The notes under the pieces are model-generated. The model saw only the letters and a program-made list of their open reading frames with translations. It was not told where the DNA came from and made no database searches. From NCBI GenBank assembly GCA_017656335.1, contig JACDOA010000001.1, positions 248,001 through 312,000 of the forward strand: a DNA stretch of 64,000 nucleotides, given 5' to 3'. Below are positions 53,289-64,000 of the stretch, one piece after another (within the stretch, counting starts at the first letter, position 1; every line of letters starts with the position of its first letter). The DNA comes from Thermosipho sp. (in: thermotogales) (lineage in GTDB: Bacteria; Thermotogota; Thermotogae; Thermotogales; Fervidobacteriaceae). The position numbers were made by a program, and so were the translations under genes.

Positions 53289-54298
53289 TGTATTTAAAAG
53301 AACTTTCCGAACTAAATGGTGTATCCGGTAACGAATCTAAAGTGAGAGATTTTATTTTAAAAAAAATAAAAGAAAAAGTAGATAAATACTGGATTGACAA
53401 AATGGGAAACTTGATTGTTTTTAAAAAAGGAAATGGAAAAGGAAAAGTAGTTTTAGATGCTCATATGGATGAAGTCGGTTTTATGATTACTAAAATCAAT
53501 GATGATGGTACTTTTTCTTTTATGCCAGTAGGAGGTGTAGATCCTAGAGTAGTAATTGGAAAAAAAGTTTTGATAAACGATAGAATATCTGCTGTTATCG
53601 GTTTTAAGGCAATACATTTACAAAAAGAAGATTATCTGAAAACACCAAAATTTTCTGATTTAAAAATTGATGCTGGTTTTAAATCAAAAGAAGAAGCCTC
53701 TAAAAATGTGAGTGTAGGTGATTATGTTTCATTTACAACGAAATATAAACAAATCGGAAATTTTGCCACTGGTAAAGCCTTTGATGATAGAGGTGGATGT
53801 AGTATTTTATTAGACCTCATACTTAATGATGTAAAAAGTGATTATGATTTGTATTTTGCATTTGTAGTTCAAGAAGAAACAGGATTAAGAGGAGCTGCAG
53901 TTGTTTCAGAGCAAATCAAACCAGATTTTGCCATTGCTTTAGAATGCACAACTGCAGGTGATAATCCCGAATTAGGAAAAGAACACTGGGCTACACACTT
54001 AGGAGACGGACCAGCTCTTACTTTTCTTCATTCAGGATATGTTATTGATAGGAAATTATTTGAGGCTTTAGTTTCCACTGCTAAGGAAAATAACATTCCA
54101 TTCCAATACAAAAGAAGGACAGCTGGCGGAACAGACGCTGCAAGATATGCAAGAAGTGTGTATGGCGTTCCAGCAGCGGTAGTTTCTATCCCTTCTAGAT
54201 ATATACACAGTCCATTATCGGTTATAAATCTTGATGATTACCATAACACATATAAATTAGTTAAAATATTCTTGGAAAAATCACCTATAACTAAATAA
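53288..54298 (+). CDS. M42-family aminopeptidase (second of two)
   Basis: The 336-residue M42 peptidase shows the standard motifs DAHMDEVGFMI, KAFDDRGGC, VQEETGLRGA, ALECTTAGD and IPSRYIHSPLS. It differs enough from its neighbour (for example in GKEHWATHLGDGPALTFLHS) to suggest a different substrate preference, and the two may form a mixed complex. Transcribed with the first copy; a terminator follows. Confidence 0.9.
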   Translation: MYLKELSELNGVSGNESKVRDFILKKIKEKVDKYWIDKMGNLIVFKKGNGKGKVVLDAHMDEVGFMITKINDDGTFSFMPVGGVDPRVVIGKKVLINDRISAVIGFKAIHLQKEDYLKTPKFSDLKIDAGFKSKEEASKNVSVGDYVSFTTKYKQIGNFATGKAFDDRGGCSILLDLILNDVKSDYDLYFAFVVQEETGLRGAAVVSEQIKPDFAIALECTTAGDNPELGKEHWATHLGDGPALTFLHSGYVIDRKLFEALVSTAKENNIPFQYKRRTAGGTDAARYARSVYGVPAAVVSIPSRYIHSPLSVINLDDYHNTYKLVKIFLEKSPITK

Positions 54299-54304
54299 AA
54301 ATAA

Positions 54305-54333
54305 AGAAAGCCACCTTAAGGTGGCTTTCTTTT
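54305..54333. terminator. Bidirectional terminator, M42 peptidase and rpoZ
   Basis: AGAAAGCCACCTT is directly followed by AAGGTGGCTTTCT, a 13-bp perfect stem with T-rich and A-rich flanks. The core AAGCCACCTT stem is shared with the terminator at 15851. Confidence 0.9.
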
Positions 54334-54351
54334 TAGTATAGCTCAATAAAC

Positions 54352-54579
54352 TTACTTAACATCTGGAATCAAAATTTTTAAAATTTCTTCATTTTTGATT
54401 CTAATATACCCTTCGCTAAGTTCTTTTAAAGCTATACTTACGTAATTTTTATCCCATGTTTCAACGTATGCTTTTGCAAATTCTTTAAGGTTTTCAGCTC
54501 TTTTTGCAACTGCAATCGGAATCGCAAATTTATACGGAATTTTTTTCATCAATTCATCATAGTTAATAACTGGTCTCAT
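54352..54579 (-). CDS. rpoZ: RNA polymerase omega subunit
   Basis: The 75-residue protein has the omega features: [20 protein letters not shown] with RAENL and [12 protein letters not shown]. It stabilises the beta' subunit. It follows gmk by a 4-base overlap, the common gmk-rpoZ arrangement, which strengthens the call for such a short protein. Confidence 0.88.
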   Translation of the reverse strand: MRPVINYDELMKKIPYKFAIPIAVAKRAENLKEFAKAYVETWDKNYVSIALKELSEGYIRIKNEEILKILIPDVK

Positions 54580-55196
54580 TTATCAGTTACCCCCTTAAAA
54601 AGATTTTTTATTAGTTCTTCAGTTAATACTCTTTTAGTCTTATAAGTCTCGCCGACAATTATTGATTTCATTATTTGAATGGAATTTACTAGATCATCAT
54701 TAACAATTAAATAATCAAATTCTATCATTTTTGACAACTCCCATTTCGCATTATCGAGCCTCTTCAACAAAGCTTCCGGTTCTTCTGTACCTCTTTTCAA
54801 TAATCTTTCTCTTAACACTTCATAACTGGGCGGAGCAACAAATATAAATACTGCCTCATCAAAATTTCTTTTAACCTGCAATGCACCTTGAACATCAATG
54901 TCCAGAATGATTCTTTTACCCTTTTTAATGTTTTCTTGCACAAAATTTTTAGGTGTACCATATAAATTACCATGAACCTCTGCCCATTCCAAAAATTCTG
55001 AATTATCTACCATTTCAAGAAATTTTTCTTTTGTTATAAAAAAGTAATCTACACCATCTACTTCACCGGGTCTAGGCGGACGTGTTGTACATGAAACAGA
55101 AAAAACAACATTATCTAACATATTAATTACAGAATTAATTATACTAGTTTTTCCAACTCCTGATGGGCCACTAACTACAAATAGTGTTCCTTTCAT
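54576..55196 (-). CDS. gmk: Guanylate kinase
   Basis: Gmk turns GMP to GDP. The 206-residue protein has the P-loop [20 protein letters not shown], the GMP-binding [20 protein letters not shown], and [20 protein letters not shown]. The ATG at 55196 (after GAAAGGGATA) gives the classic [13 protein letters not shown] start, and the longer frame would run through remA. It overlaps rpoZ and begins one base after the remA stop. Confidence 0.95.
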   Translation of the reverse strand: MKGTLFVVSGPSGVGKTSIINSVINMLDNVVFSVSCTTRPPRPGEVDGVDYFFITKEKFLEMVDNSEFLEWAEVHGNLYGTPKNFVQENIKKGKRIILDIDVQGALQVKRNFDEAVFIFVAPPSYEVLRERLLKRGTEEPEALLKRLDNAKWELSKMIEFDYLIVNDDLVNSIQIMKSIIVGETYKTKRVLTEELIKNLFKGVTDK

Positions 55197-55197
55197 A

Positions 55198-55482
55198 TTA
55201 TCCCTTTCTTCTAATTTTGTCAAGTTGTTCTTCAATTTCAAAGAATGATTGCATAAATCTTTGAGCAATTGTTTCTGGTTGAATTGCACTTAAAATTATA
55301 TGATTACTATCAGAAATTAAAATAGCTCTTGTTTTTCTTCCATATGTAGCATCAATAAGTTTTCCTTCATCCTTAGCATCTTCTTTCAATCTTTTTAATG
55401 GCGCACTTTCAGGATTAACAATTGCGACAATCCTATCACCAGCAATAACGTTACCAAAACCAATATTAATAAGTCCAAACAT
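55198..55482 (-). CDS. RemA/DUF370 family protein
   Basis: The 94-residue protein has the conserved DUF370 start [20 protein letters not shown] and [38 protein letters not shown]. In Bacillus subtilis RemA is a DNA-binding regulator of biofilm matrix and osmoprotection genes that forms a ring. Its place between yicC and gmk is a conserved arrangement. The role in this organism is unknown. Confidence 0.88.
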   Translation of the reverse strand: MFGLINIGFGNVIAGDRIVAIVNPESAPLKRLKEDAKDEGKLIDATYGRKTRAILISDSNHIILSAIQPETIAQRFMQSFFEIEEQLDKIRRKG

Positions 55483-55500
55483 GCTTACACCTCCTAAAGG

Positions 55501-56376
55501 TTATTCCAAATTCTGAACTTGTTCTTTTAATTGTGAATTAATGTATTTACCATCTATAGCTAATTTACTGATTTCAATCATTCTACTTTTTGATAAAATA
55601 GTATTAAATTCTCTATGTACCTCTTGCGTTAAAAAGTTTAATAATGTTCCAACTGGCTCATCTGCTTCTAACAATTCTTCCATACGTTTTAAATGGCTTT
55701 TAAGTCTTACTATCTCCTCTCTTATATCGGCCCTATCTGCTATTAAAGCTACAGCTGTTTCAAATTGATTTGTATCAAGTTCTACATTATCCGGAAGAAT
55801 TTCATTTATGTTTTCTTTTATTTTTTGGGCAATAATTTCCTTTAAATCTTTTGCAAAATTTTCTATTTTATCTACAATTTTTTTCATTTTTAGAATCATA
55901 CTTTTTATATCAACCCGTAATTTTTCTCCTTCTTTTTCTCTTTCTTTTAAAAGCTTTTGCAATGCAACTCGCAAAACATTTTCTACTGAAGTCCAAAGCT
56001 GTTCAATTTCTTCGTCATCTATATCGGTTCTAAAAATCTCTTTAAAAACAAGTAAATCTGATAATTTTGTAGGTGTTTGAATTCCAAAACTTTCTCTTAA
56101 TTCTTCCAAACTATCGTAATAAGACTTAGCCATTGCAAAATCTAAATTCATATCAACTGGCTTTAAAAATTTTACATTTATTTTTACATGTACCCTTCCA
56201 CGTTTTAAATATTCAGATATAACTTTAGAAATTAAAATTTCTTTTGAATTTAGATAGTAAGGTAAAGAAATAGAAATATCTAAGCCTTTAGAATTTAGGC
56301 TTTTTATCTCGCAAGTAATCTTATAATTTTCATCTACATTTTCAATTTTTGAATATCCTGTCATGCTTTTTAGCAA
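55501..56376 (-). CDS. YicC-family endoribonuclease-like protein
   Basis: The 291-residue protein begins MLKSMTGYSKIE and has the CEIKSLNSKGLDISISLPYY block and the C-terminal DUF1732 region (EPVGTLLNFLTQEVHREFNT and KSRMIEISKLAIDGK). YicC in E. coli promotes degradation of certain small RNAs. The TTG at 56376, after TAGGAGTGG, reproduces the family N-terminus better than the ATG at 56397. It begins the yicC-remA-gmk-rpoZ cluster. Confidence 0.92.
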   Translation of the reverse strand: MLKSMTGYSKIENVDENYKITCEIKSLNSKGLDISISLPYYLNSKEILISKVISEYLKRGRVHVKINVKFLKPVDMNLDFAMAKSYYDSLEELRESFGIQTPTKLSDLLVFKEIFRTDIDDEEIEQLWTSVENVLRVALQKLLKEREKEGEKLRVDIKSMILKMKKIVDKIENFAKDLKEIIAQKIKENINEILPDNVELDTNQFETAVALIADRADIREEIVRLKSHLKRMEELLEADEPVGTLLNFLTQEVHREFNTILSKSRMIEISKLAIDGKYINSQLKEQVQNLE

Positions 56377-56452
56377 AATAACCACTCCTACATACAATTA
56401 TACACAATTTTGCAAATAATTCAAAATATTTTTTCAAATTTCTCTATTTTTC

Positions 56453-56478
56453 AAAAAAGCGGGACCCATATGGGTCCC
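56453..56478 (-). terminator. Terminator of the 2-oxoacid oxidoreductase operon
   Basis: GGGACCCATATGGGTCCC is an 18-base perfect palindrome followed on the minus strand by GCTTTTTTG, 26 bases past the last operon gene. Confidence 0.85.
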
Positions 56479-56503
56479 ATAATGAGGGCTTTATCTCATC
56501 CGC

Positions 56504-57043
56504 CTACTGCTCACTAACTTTTTTCATACCTTCTTCAATTGCTTTTTTATTTAATTCAATTAATTCGGCTTTTTTCCCGGTTAATTTCTTTTCTAAAGCT
56601 TTAAACACGCTTTCCTTAGATACAATCTTTGTGGCTCCAATAACCGCTCCAAGCATTACCATATTTGCTACTTTTAAATTTCCCAACTTATCAGCAATTT
56701 CATTACATTCAATTTTGTAAATTTTGATGTCTTCTTTTTTATCAGGCTCTCTATCAATTACAGACTTATTTAAGAAGAAATAGCCATTTTCAACTAAAAA
56801 ATTCTGAAATTTAATCATTGATGGTATGTTCATTGCAACTACCGTTTCAGCTTTATCAACTACAGGAGAAGCAACTGGTTCATCACTTACTACTACTGTA
56901 CAATTAGCTGTTCCTCCTCTCATTTCAGGCCCATATGAAGGCATCCAAGTAACGTTTTTACCTTCAATCATACCAGCATATGCTAAGATCTGTCCCATCA
57001 ACATTACTCCTTGTCCACCAAATCCAGCAAATATGAATCTCAT
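56504..57043 (-). CDS. 2-oxoacid:ferredoxin oxidoreductase, gamma subunit
   Basis: The 179-residue gamma subunit has the family motif FAGFGGQGVMLMGQILAYAG, PSYGPEMRGGTANCTVVVSD and the C-terminal MVMLGAVIGATKIV. It binds the CoA-side domain contacts in the four-subunit enzyme. Last gene of the operon; its ATG overlaps the beta-subunit stop by 4 bases. Confidence 0.93.
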   Translation of the reverse strand: MRFIFAGFGGQGVMLMGQILAYAGMIEGKNVTWMPSYGPEMRGGTANCTVVVSDEPVASPVVDKAETVVAMNIPSMIKFQNFLVENGYFFLNKSVIDREPDKKEDIKIYKIECNEIADKLGNLKVANMVMLGAVIGATKIVSKESVFKALEKKLTGKKAELIELNKKAIEEGMKKVSEQ

Positions 57044-57792
57044 TTCTCATCACCAACCTTGTCAATGAAAACTCCTAAAGGATACTCAGGAATCATATTT
57101 TCTTCCAGCCATTTCATGGCTGAAATTGGATCCATCCCCCAATTTGTAGGACAGGTTGATAAAACTTCAACTAAACCAAAACCAATCCCTTTTACTTGTG
57201 CTAAAAACGCCTTTTTAATAGCTTTTTTGGTTTTTTCAACATCTTGTGGTGTTGTAACTTTAGTTCTTGCAAGATAAGCTACTCCCTTAGCTTCTTTTAA
57301 AAATTCACACATATGCATTGGATAACCGTCTTTTTGTGCATCTCTTCCGTACGGTGTGGTTGTTGTTTTCATGCCAAGCAAGGTTGTTGGAGCCATCTGC
57401 CCACCAGTCATTCCATATATAGCATTGTTAATGAAAATTGTTGTTACTTTTTCTCCTCTATTTGCAGCATGCATTATTTCAGCTGTACCAATTGCAGCAA
57501 GATCACCGTCACCTTGATAGGTAAATACATAAAGGTCTGGTCTTGCTCTCTTCATACCAGTTGCAACTGCAGGTGCTCTACCATGTGCTGCTATCGTCCC
57601 ATCCATATTAAAAAATTGATATGCAAAAACTGAACATCCTATTGGAGCAACAACAAGTGTTTTTTCTCTGATACCCAGTTCATCAATTACTTCGGCAATT
57701 AATCTATGGACTATTCCATGATGACATCCTGGACAATAAGTAAATTCTTTTCCACTTAACGATTCTGGCATTTTATATAAAAGCTTTTTCAT
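57040..57792 (-). CDS. 2-oxoacid:ferredoxin oxidoreductase, beta subunit
   Basis: The 250-residue beta subunit binds thiamine diphosphate: FTYCPGCHHGIVHRLIAEVI with the cluster-binding cysteines, APIGCSVFAYQFF, and the GDGDLAAIGTAEIMHAANRG motif followed by INNAIYGMTGGQMAPTT. This is the 2-ketoglutarate/2-ketoisovalerate rather than pyruvate style of beta subunit. It touches the alpha stop. Confidence 0.93.
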   Translation of the reverse strand: MKKLLYKMPESLSGKEFTYCPGCHHGIVHRLIAEVIDELGIREKTLVVAPIGCSVFAYQFFNMDGTIAAHGRAPAVATGMKRARPDLYVFTYQGDGDLAAIGTAEIMHAANRGEKVTTIFINNAIYGMTGGQMAPTTLLGMKTTTTPYGRDAQKDGYPMHMCEFLKEAKGVAYLARTKVTTPQDVEKTKKAIKKAFLAQVKGIGFGLVEVLSTCPTNWGMDPISAMKWLEENMIPEYPLGVFIDKVGDEK

Positions 57793-58856
57793 TATTCTCG
57801 CCTCCCAAATTCCTTTTTCAAAGCTTCATAAATCTCATTGGGTGTTGGAACAACTCCACCCATACGAGAATAGAAAGCTACTGGTTTTTCCCCGCCAATT
57901 GCTAATTTTACATCTTCGAGCATTTGTCCCATATTCATTTCAACATCAAAGAATAAATCAACCTTTTCAGCTAATTTCTTAAGTGGTTCATACGGAAATG
58001 GCCATACAGTTATAGGTCTAAATAATCCAACTTTTAAACCATCTTTTCTTGCCATTTCAACAACACTTTTTGCAATTCTTGCAACAGTTCCAAATGCAGT
58101 AATTACAATATCAGCATCTTCTGTTTTAAATTCTTCCCATCTTACTTCATTTTTTTCAATTTCCCTGTATTTTTTTACCAACTCCAAATTCATTTTTTCT
58201 AAAATATAAGGATCTATATCAAATGATGTAATTATATGTGGCTTTCTACCCTTTGCACCTGTCATTGCCCAACTACTATGGTCAGGTAAAGTAGATAAAT
58301 CTCTAAATTCTGGAAATTCAACAGGCTCCATCATCTGACCTAGTAAACCATCTGCTAAAATCAACGTTGGAGTCCTATACTTATCTGCAAGGTCAAACGC
58401 AAGAACAGTTAAATCTACTGCTTCTTGAACTGTTGCAGGTGCAAGTACAATTAATTTATAATCGCCATGTCCGCCGCCTTTTGTTGCTTGCCAATAATCT
58501 CCTTGTGCTGGTTGAATATCTCCAAGACCAGGACCACCACGAACTACATTTACAAAAACAGCAGGTAGTTGTGCACAAGCCATGTATGATACGCCTTCCA
58601 TCATCAAGCTAAAGCCAGGAGAAGAAGTAGAAGTCATTACTCTTGTCCCTGTACATGCTGCTCCATATAACATATTTACAGTTGCAACTTCACTTTCAGT
58701 TTGCAAAAACACTCCATCAACTTCTGGTAGTCTTTTTGACATATATTCTGGAAGCTCGCTTTGAGGTGTAATAGGATAGCCAAAAAAGTGTCTACAGCCA
58801 GCTCTAATAGCAGCTTCTCCAATTGCTTCTGTACCTTTTACCATTACTTTTTCCAT
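57792..58856 (-). CDS. 2-oxoacid:ferredoxin oxidoreductase, alpha subunit
   Basis: The 354-residue alpha subunit carries GYPITPQSELPEYMSKRLPE (thiamine pyrophosphate and substrate cleft), VATVNMLYGAACTGTRVMTS with TSSPGFSLM, and GGPGLGDIQPAQGDYWQATK. Pyruvate enzymes usually have a fused or longer alpha; this shape and the butyrate kinase genes upstream point to branched-chain 2-oxoacids, with 2-oxoglutarate as the alternative. The ATG at 58856 follows GAGGAGGGAAAGT. Confidence 0.93.
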   Translation of the reverse strand: MEKVMVKGTEAIGEAAIRAGCRHFFGYPITPQSELPEYMSKRLPEVDGVFLQTESEVATVNMLYGAACTGTRVMTSTSSPGFSLMMEGVSYMACAQLPAVFVNVVRGGPGLGDIQPAQGDYWQATKGGGHGDYKLIVLAPATVQEAVDLTVLAFDLADKYRTPTLILADGLLGQMMEPVEFPEFRDLSTLPDHSSWAMTGAKGRKPHIITSFDIDPYILEKMNLELVKKYREIEKNEVRWEEFKTEDADIVITAFGTVARIAKSVVEMARKDGLKVGLFRPITVWPFPYEPLKKLAEKVDLFFDVEMNMGQMLEDVKLAIGGEKPVAFYSRMGGVVPTPNEIYEALKKEFGRRE

Positions 58857-58867
58857 ACTTTCCCTCC

Positions 58868-59089
58868 TCACTCTTCCCTGTAAACTGTTATACAAACATC
58901 TGGGCACATTCTATAACAAAAACCACAAGCAATACACCTATCCAAATACTTTGCTTCAGCAGGATGATATCCTTTACTGTTAAAACTTTCAGAAAAATCT
59001 ATAACCTTTGTAGGACATGCTTTTATACACAAACCACAACCCTTACATCTTTCTTGATCAATTTCAATATAACCTTTTACTTTTGGCAT
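58868..59089 (-). CDS. 2[4Fe-4S] ferredoxin-like delta subunit
   Basis: The 73-residue protein has two clusters of the type CKGCGLCIKACP and CIACGFCYRMCP, each with the CxxCxxCxxxCP pattern. As the delta subunit of the oxidoreductase it carries electrons from the thiamine site to external ferredoxin. It is 11 bases ahead of the alpha gene. Confidence 0.94.
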   Translation of the reverse strand: MPKVKGYIEIDQERCKGCGLCIKACPTKVIDFSESFNSKGYHPAEAKYLDRCIACGFCYRMCPDVCITVYREE

Positions 59090-59103
59090 TTTCTACAACC
59101 TCC

Positions 59104-61720
<2,617 letters not shown>

Positions 61721-61737
<17 letters not shown>

Positions 61738-62797
61738 ATTTCTCACCCCACGTTAATTCCTCTTCTTCCCCACTTAAAACCCTTAAGGCACCTAAAGCCA
61801 ATGCTTCCATTTCAAATTCACCTGGTACATTAAAAACTGGGGCAAAATTGTATATATATGATTTTATATTTTCAACAAATTCCTGGTTATTTGCTATACC
61901 ACCTGTAATAACAATAGCATCAACTTTTCCTTTTAAAATTGCACACATTCCACCAATTTCTTTTGCAATTTGGTAAGCCATAGCATCTACTATTAATTTT
62001 GCATTTTCATCATTTTTTGCCATTTCTAAGGCTTCTTTCATGTTATTTGTGCCTAAATATGCAACAACACCACCTTTTCCTACAAACATCTTTTTTATTT
62101 CTTTATGACTATACTTTCCAGAAAAACATAATTTTACAACATCACCTACAGGAAGCTCTCCCGTTCTTTCTGGACTAAATGGACCCTCATCATTAGCATT
62201 ATTTACATCTATCATTTTCCCCTTCAAATGAGCAGTAACAGAAATACCTCCACCAAGATGGGCAACCACCATGTTGAGGTCTTCATATTTTTTACCTAAC
62301 TCAGAAGCTACCTTTCTAGCAACAGCTTTTATATTCAATGCATGTGCAAGACTTAATCTTTCTATCTCTGGAATACCAGAAATTCTTGCTTCATCTATCA
62401 TTTCATGTACTGAAACTGGATCGGTTATAAATACAGGGACTTTTCCATTTGACATTTCAAATCCAATTACTGCTGCAAGATTTGAAGCATGACTTACCTT
62501 TGATTTATGTTTTAAATAATCAACCATCTCTTCATTAACCCTATAGGTTCCACTTTTTAATGGCGGTAAAATTCCTCCACGACAAGCTATAGCATCAAAA
62601 TCCTCTAATTTGTATCCATATTCTTTCAAAAATTCAAAAATGGCTTTTTCTCTGTATTCTTTTTGCTTCATTAAAGAGTCAAATTTTTCCAAATCTTCTG
62701 GAGGATGATGCAAGGTTTTTTGAATTTTTTTATTCTCATCCACAAAAATTGCCACCTTTGTACTTGTAGAACCTGGATTTATTACCAAAATTAACAC
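61721..62797 (-). CDS. buk: Butyrate kinase (first copy)
   Basis: The 358-residue protein has [60 protein letters not shown] and AIVITGGIANNQEFVENIKS. The same reaction as the second copy is expected. The GTG start at 62797 has AAGGGGTTGATATA upstream and overlaps the aminotransferase stop by one base. Finding two kinases around one transferase is a Thermotogales habit. Confidence 0.93.
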
Positions 62798-64000
62798 TAT
62801 ATCAACCCCTTGGATTTTCCATATGTAATTATTACCTCTTTTAATCTTTTAACACCTTCAATGATTTTTTCATGGGGTGGTAAACAGTAAGACATTCTCA
62901 TTGAAGGAGATGGGCTATCATCTGGAGTAAATGCTTGTCCTGGAATGTAGAAAACTAATTTTTCCTTTGCAAATTCAAACATTTCCATAGTATCAAAACC
63001 TTCAGGCAATGTTACCCATGTAAATAATCCACCTTTAGGATTAATCCATTTAATTCCTTTTATATCTGAGAAATATTCATCAAAAGCTTTCATCATAGTA
63101 TCTTTTTTAGATTTATATAACTTTATTGTAGGTGTAATTTGTTGAATAAGGTCATATCTTTCCAAATATCTTGCTGCAATTCTCTGGGTTAAGGCAGAGC
63201 TACAAAGATCAGTTCCTTGTTTTGCCAAAACAAATTTTCTAACAATTTCTTTATCTCCTGCTACTGCTCCTATTCTCAATCCAGGAGCAAGAATTTTACT
63301 GAAAGTATTTAAAAGGACTACTCTTTCCATACCAGCAAGTTTAAAGAGGGAAGGAATATGTTCGCCTTCAAATCTTAATAATCCATATGGATCATCTTCT
63401 AAAATCAAAAGATCATATTTTTCGGCAAGTTCTATTATTCTCTTTCTTTTTTCTAATGAAAGTGTTACACCTGCAGGGTTATGAAAATTAGGTATAACAT
63501 AGATAAATTTTACTTTCTTAACTAAACCTTTGTTATCCAAATCTTTCAACTTTCTTTCCAAAATATCTACATTCATTCCATCATCTTCAATAGGAATAGT
63601 TATAAACTTTGACATTTGCATTTTAAAAGCACTGGCTGCTCCAAGATAAAATGGATTTTCCACAATAGCAATACTATCTTTATCTAGAAAGATTTTTCCA
63701 GCTAGTTCAAGAGCTTGTTGAGAACCCGTTGTAAACATAAAATTATCAACATCAAGATTTTTAATTCCGAAAATCTTATCAAATAAATTAACCATTTGTC
63801 TAGCTAATTCAGGATCACCTTCTGTGGTACTGTATTGAAGGACATAAGAATATTCTTTTTCAATAACTTCTGAAGCAATCCGAGCAAGCTCATTTCTAGG
63901 GAAAGTTTCAGGATCTGGAACACCACCACCAAAAGAGATAGAATTAGGTACGGAGGCGTACTTTAAAAGTTCTCTTATCAAAGACGAGCGCAAAGATTTA
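62797..64000 (-). CDS. PLP aminotransferase (Aro8/LysN-like), 5' end outside the window
   Basis: The visible 400 or so residues are a fold-type I aminotransferase: SISFGGGVPDPETFPRNELA, LQYSTTEGDPELARQMVNLF, FTTGSQQALELAGKIFLDKD, PNFHNPAGVTLSLEKRKRII, LLILEDDPYGLLRFEGEHIP and the PLP lysine in LLNTFSKILAPGLRIGAVAG. The group includes 2-aminoadipate and broad branched-chain/aromatic aminotransferases; there is no GntR domain in the visible part. The frame continues past 64000 with no convincing start. It should supply 2-oxoacids to the oxidoreductase encoded by the same operon. Confidence 0.9.
   Translation of the reverse strand, partial: KSLRSSLIRELLKYASVPNSISFGGGVPDPETFPRNELARIASEVIEKEYSYVLQYSTTEGDPELARQMVNLFDKIFGIKNLDVDNFMFTTGSQQALELAGKIFLDKDSIAIVENPFYLGAASAFKMQMSKFITIPIEDDGMNVDILERKLKDLDNKGLVKKVKFIYVIPNFHNPAGVTLSLEKRKRIIELAEKYDLLILEDDPYGLLRFEGEHIPSLFKLAGMERVVLLNTFSKILAPGLRIGAVAGDKEIVRKFVLAKQGTDLCSSALTQRIAARYLERYDLIQQITPTIKLYKSKKDTMMKAFDEYFSDIKGIKWINPKGGLFTWVTLPEGFDTMEMFEFAKEKLVFYIPGQAFTPDDSPSPSMRMSYCLPPHEKIIEGVKRLKEVIITYGKSKGLI

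Noticed and set aside
54305-54333. Shared terminator stem with 15851-15880 as a mobile repeat
   Set aside because: Only the 10-base stem core is shared. Independent terminators often converge on such sequences.

Overview
The window looks like a chromosome segment of a low-G+C member of the Thermotogota, most likely Thermosipho or a close relative. The evidence is the A+T-rich base composition, strong AGGAGGTG-type ribosome binding sites, short gaps and ATGA overlaps, and several Thermotogales-like neighbourhoods: paired butyrate kinases around a phosphotransbutyrylase beside a four-subunit 2-oxoacid:ferredoxin oxidoreductase, hrcA-grpE-dnaJ, niaR with its transporter, and tandem M42 peptidases. 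The genus is inferred from gene content and style, not from a database match.

Region by region. 1-5.2 kb is a decayed accessory zone: a broken membrane PAS-type sensor, a comparatively G+C-rich TDT-family transporter, a frameshifted membrane protein, an orphan secreted protein, a truncated IS21 istA, and a decayed ISL3 element that still has its inverted repeats. 5.2-12.2 kb holds mini-RNase III, a PEPCK/HPr-kinase-like P-loop protein, TldD and TldE, an M19 dipeptidase and an ornithine/lysine racemase-like enzyme. 12.2-20.5 kb carries a recombinase-like protein without its catalytic residues, queA, rpsO, an FTR1 iron permease, and gltX-cysS-proS. 20.7-24.3 kb is a copper operon (csoR, copA, four small proteins) behind a CsoR-like operator. 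24.5-25.7 kb is a uracil permease with a PyrR-type RNA hairpin over its ribosome binding site. 25.8-26.9 kb lacks canonical genes but contains two carbohydrate-binding-module remnants. 27-31.7 kb carries an acyltransferase, miaB, a YitT protein, a nicotinamidase-like hydrolase and a CDF transporter.

31.7-46.5 kb is one long minus-strand run. It starts at a CIRCE-controlled heat-shock promoter (hrcA, grpE, dnaJ) and continues through nadE, glycerate kinase, a hydroxyacid dehydrogenase, an opine-dehydrogenase-like enzyme, a B12-binding protein, an ATP-grasp ligase, YjbQ, a PAS-AAA+ regulator, an MBL-fold protein, glgA and galT. The hydroxyacid dehydrogenase to ATP-grasp block is the best candidate here for an undescribed pathway. 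46.5-48.3 kb is a niacin uptake and repressor pair. 48.4-56.4 kb holds galM, an FKBP, a radical SAM/SPASM protein with an MFS partner, two M42 peptidases, rpoZ, gmk, remA and yicC.

56.5-64 kb is an amino-acid fermentation operon: aminotransferase, butyrate kinase, phosphotransbutyrylase, a second butyrate kinase, a P-loop protein, and the ferredoxin, alpha, beta and gamma subunits of a 2-oxoacid oxidoreductase. Together these would turn amino acids into 2-oxoacids, acyl-CoA, acyl phosphates and finally carboxylic acids plus ATP and reduced ferredoxin. I found no rRNA, tRNA or CRISPR array. Starts were chosen by ribosome binding site and family N-terminus, so several differ from the longest open frame.
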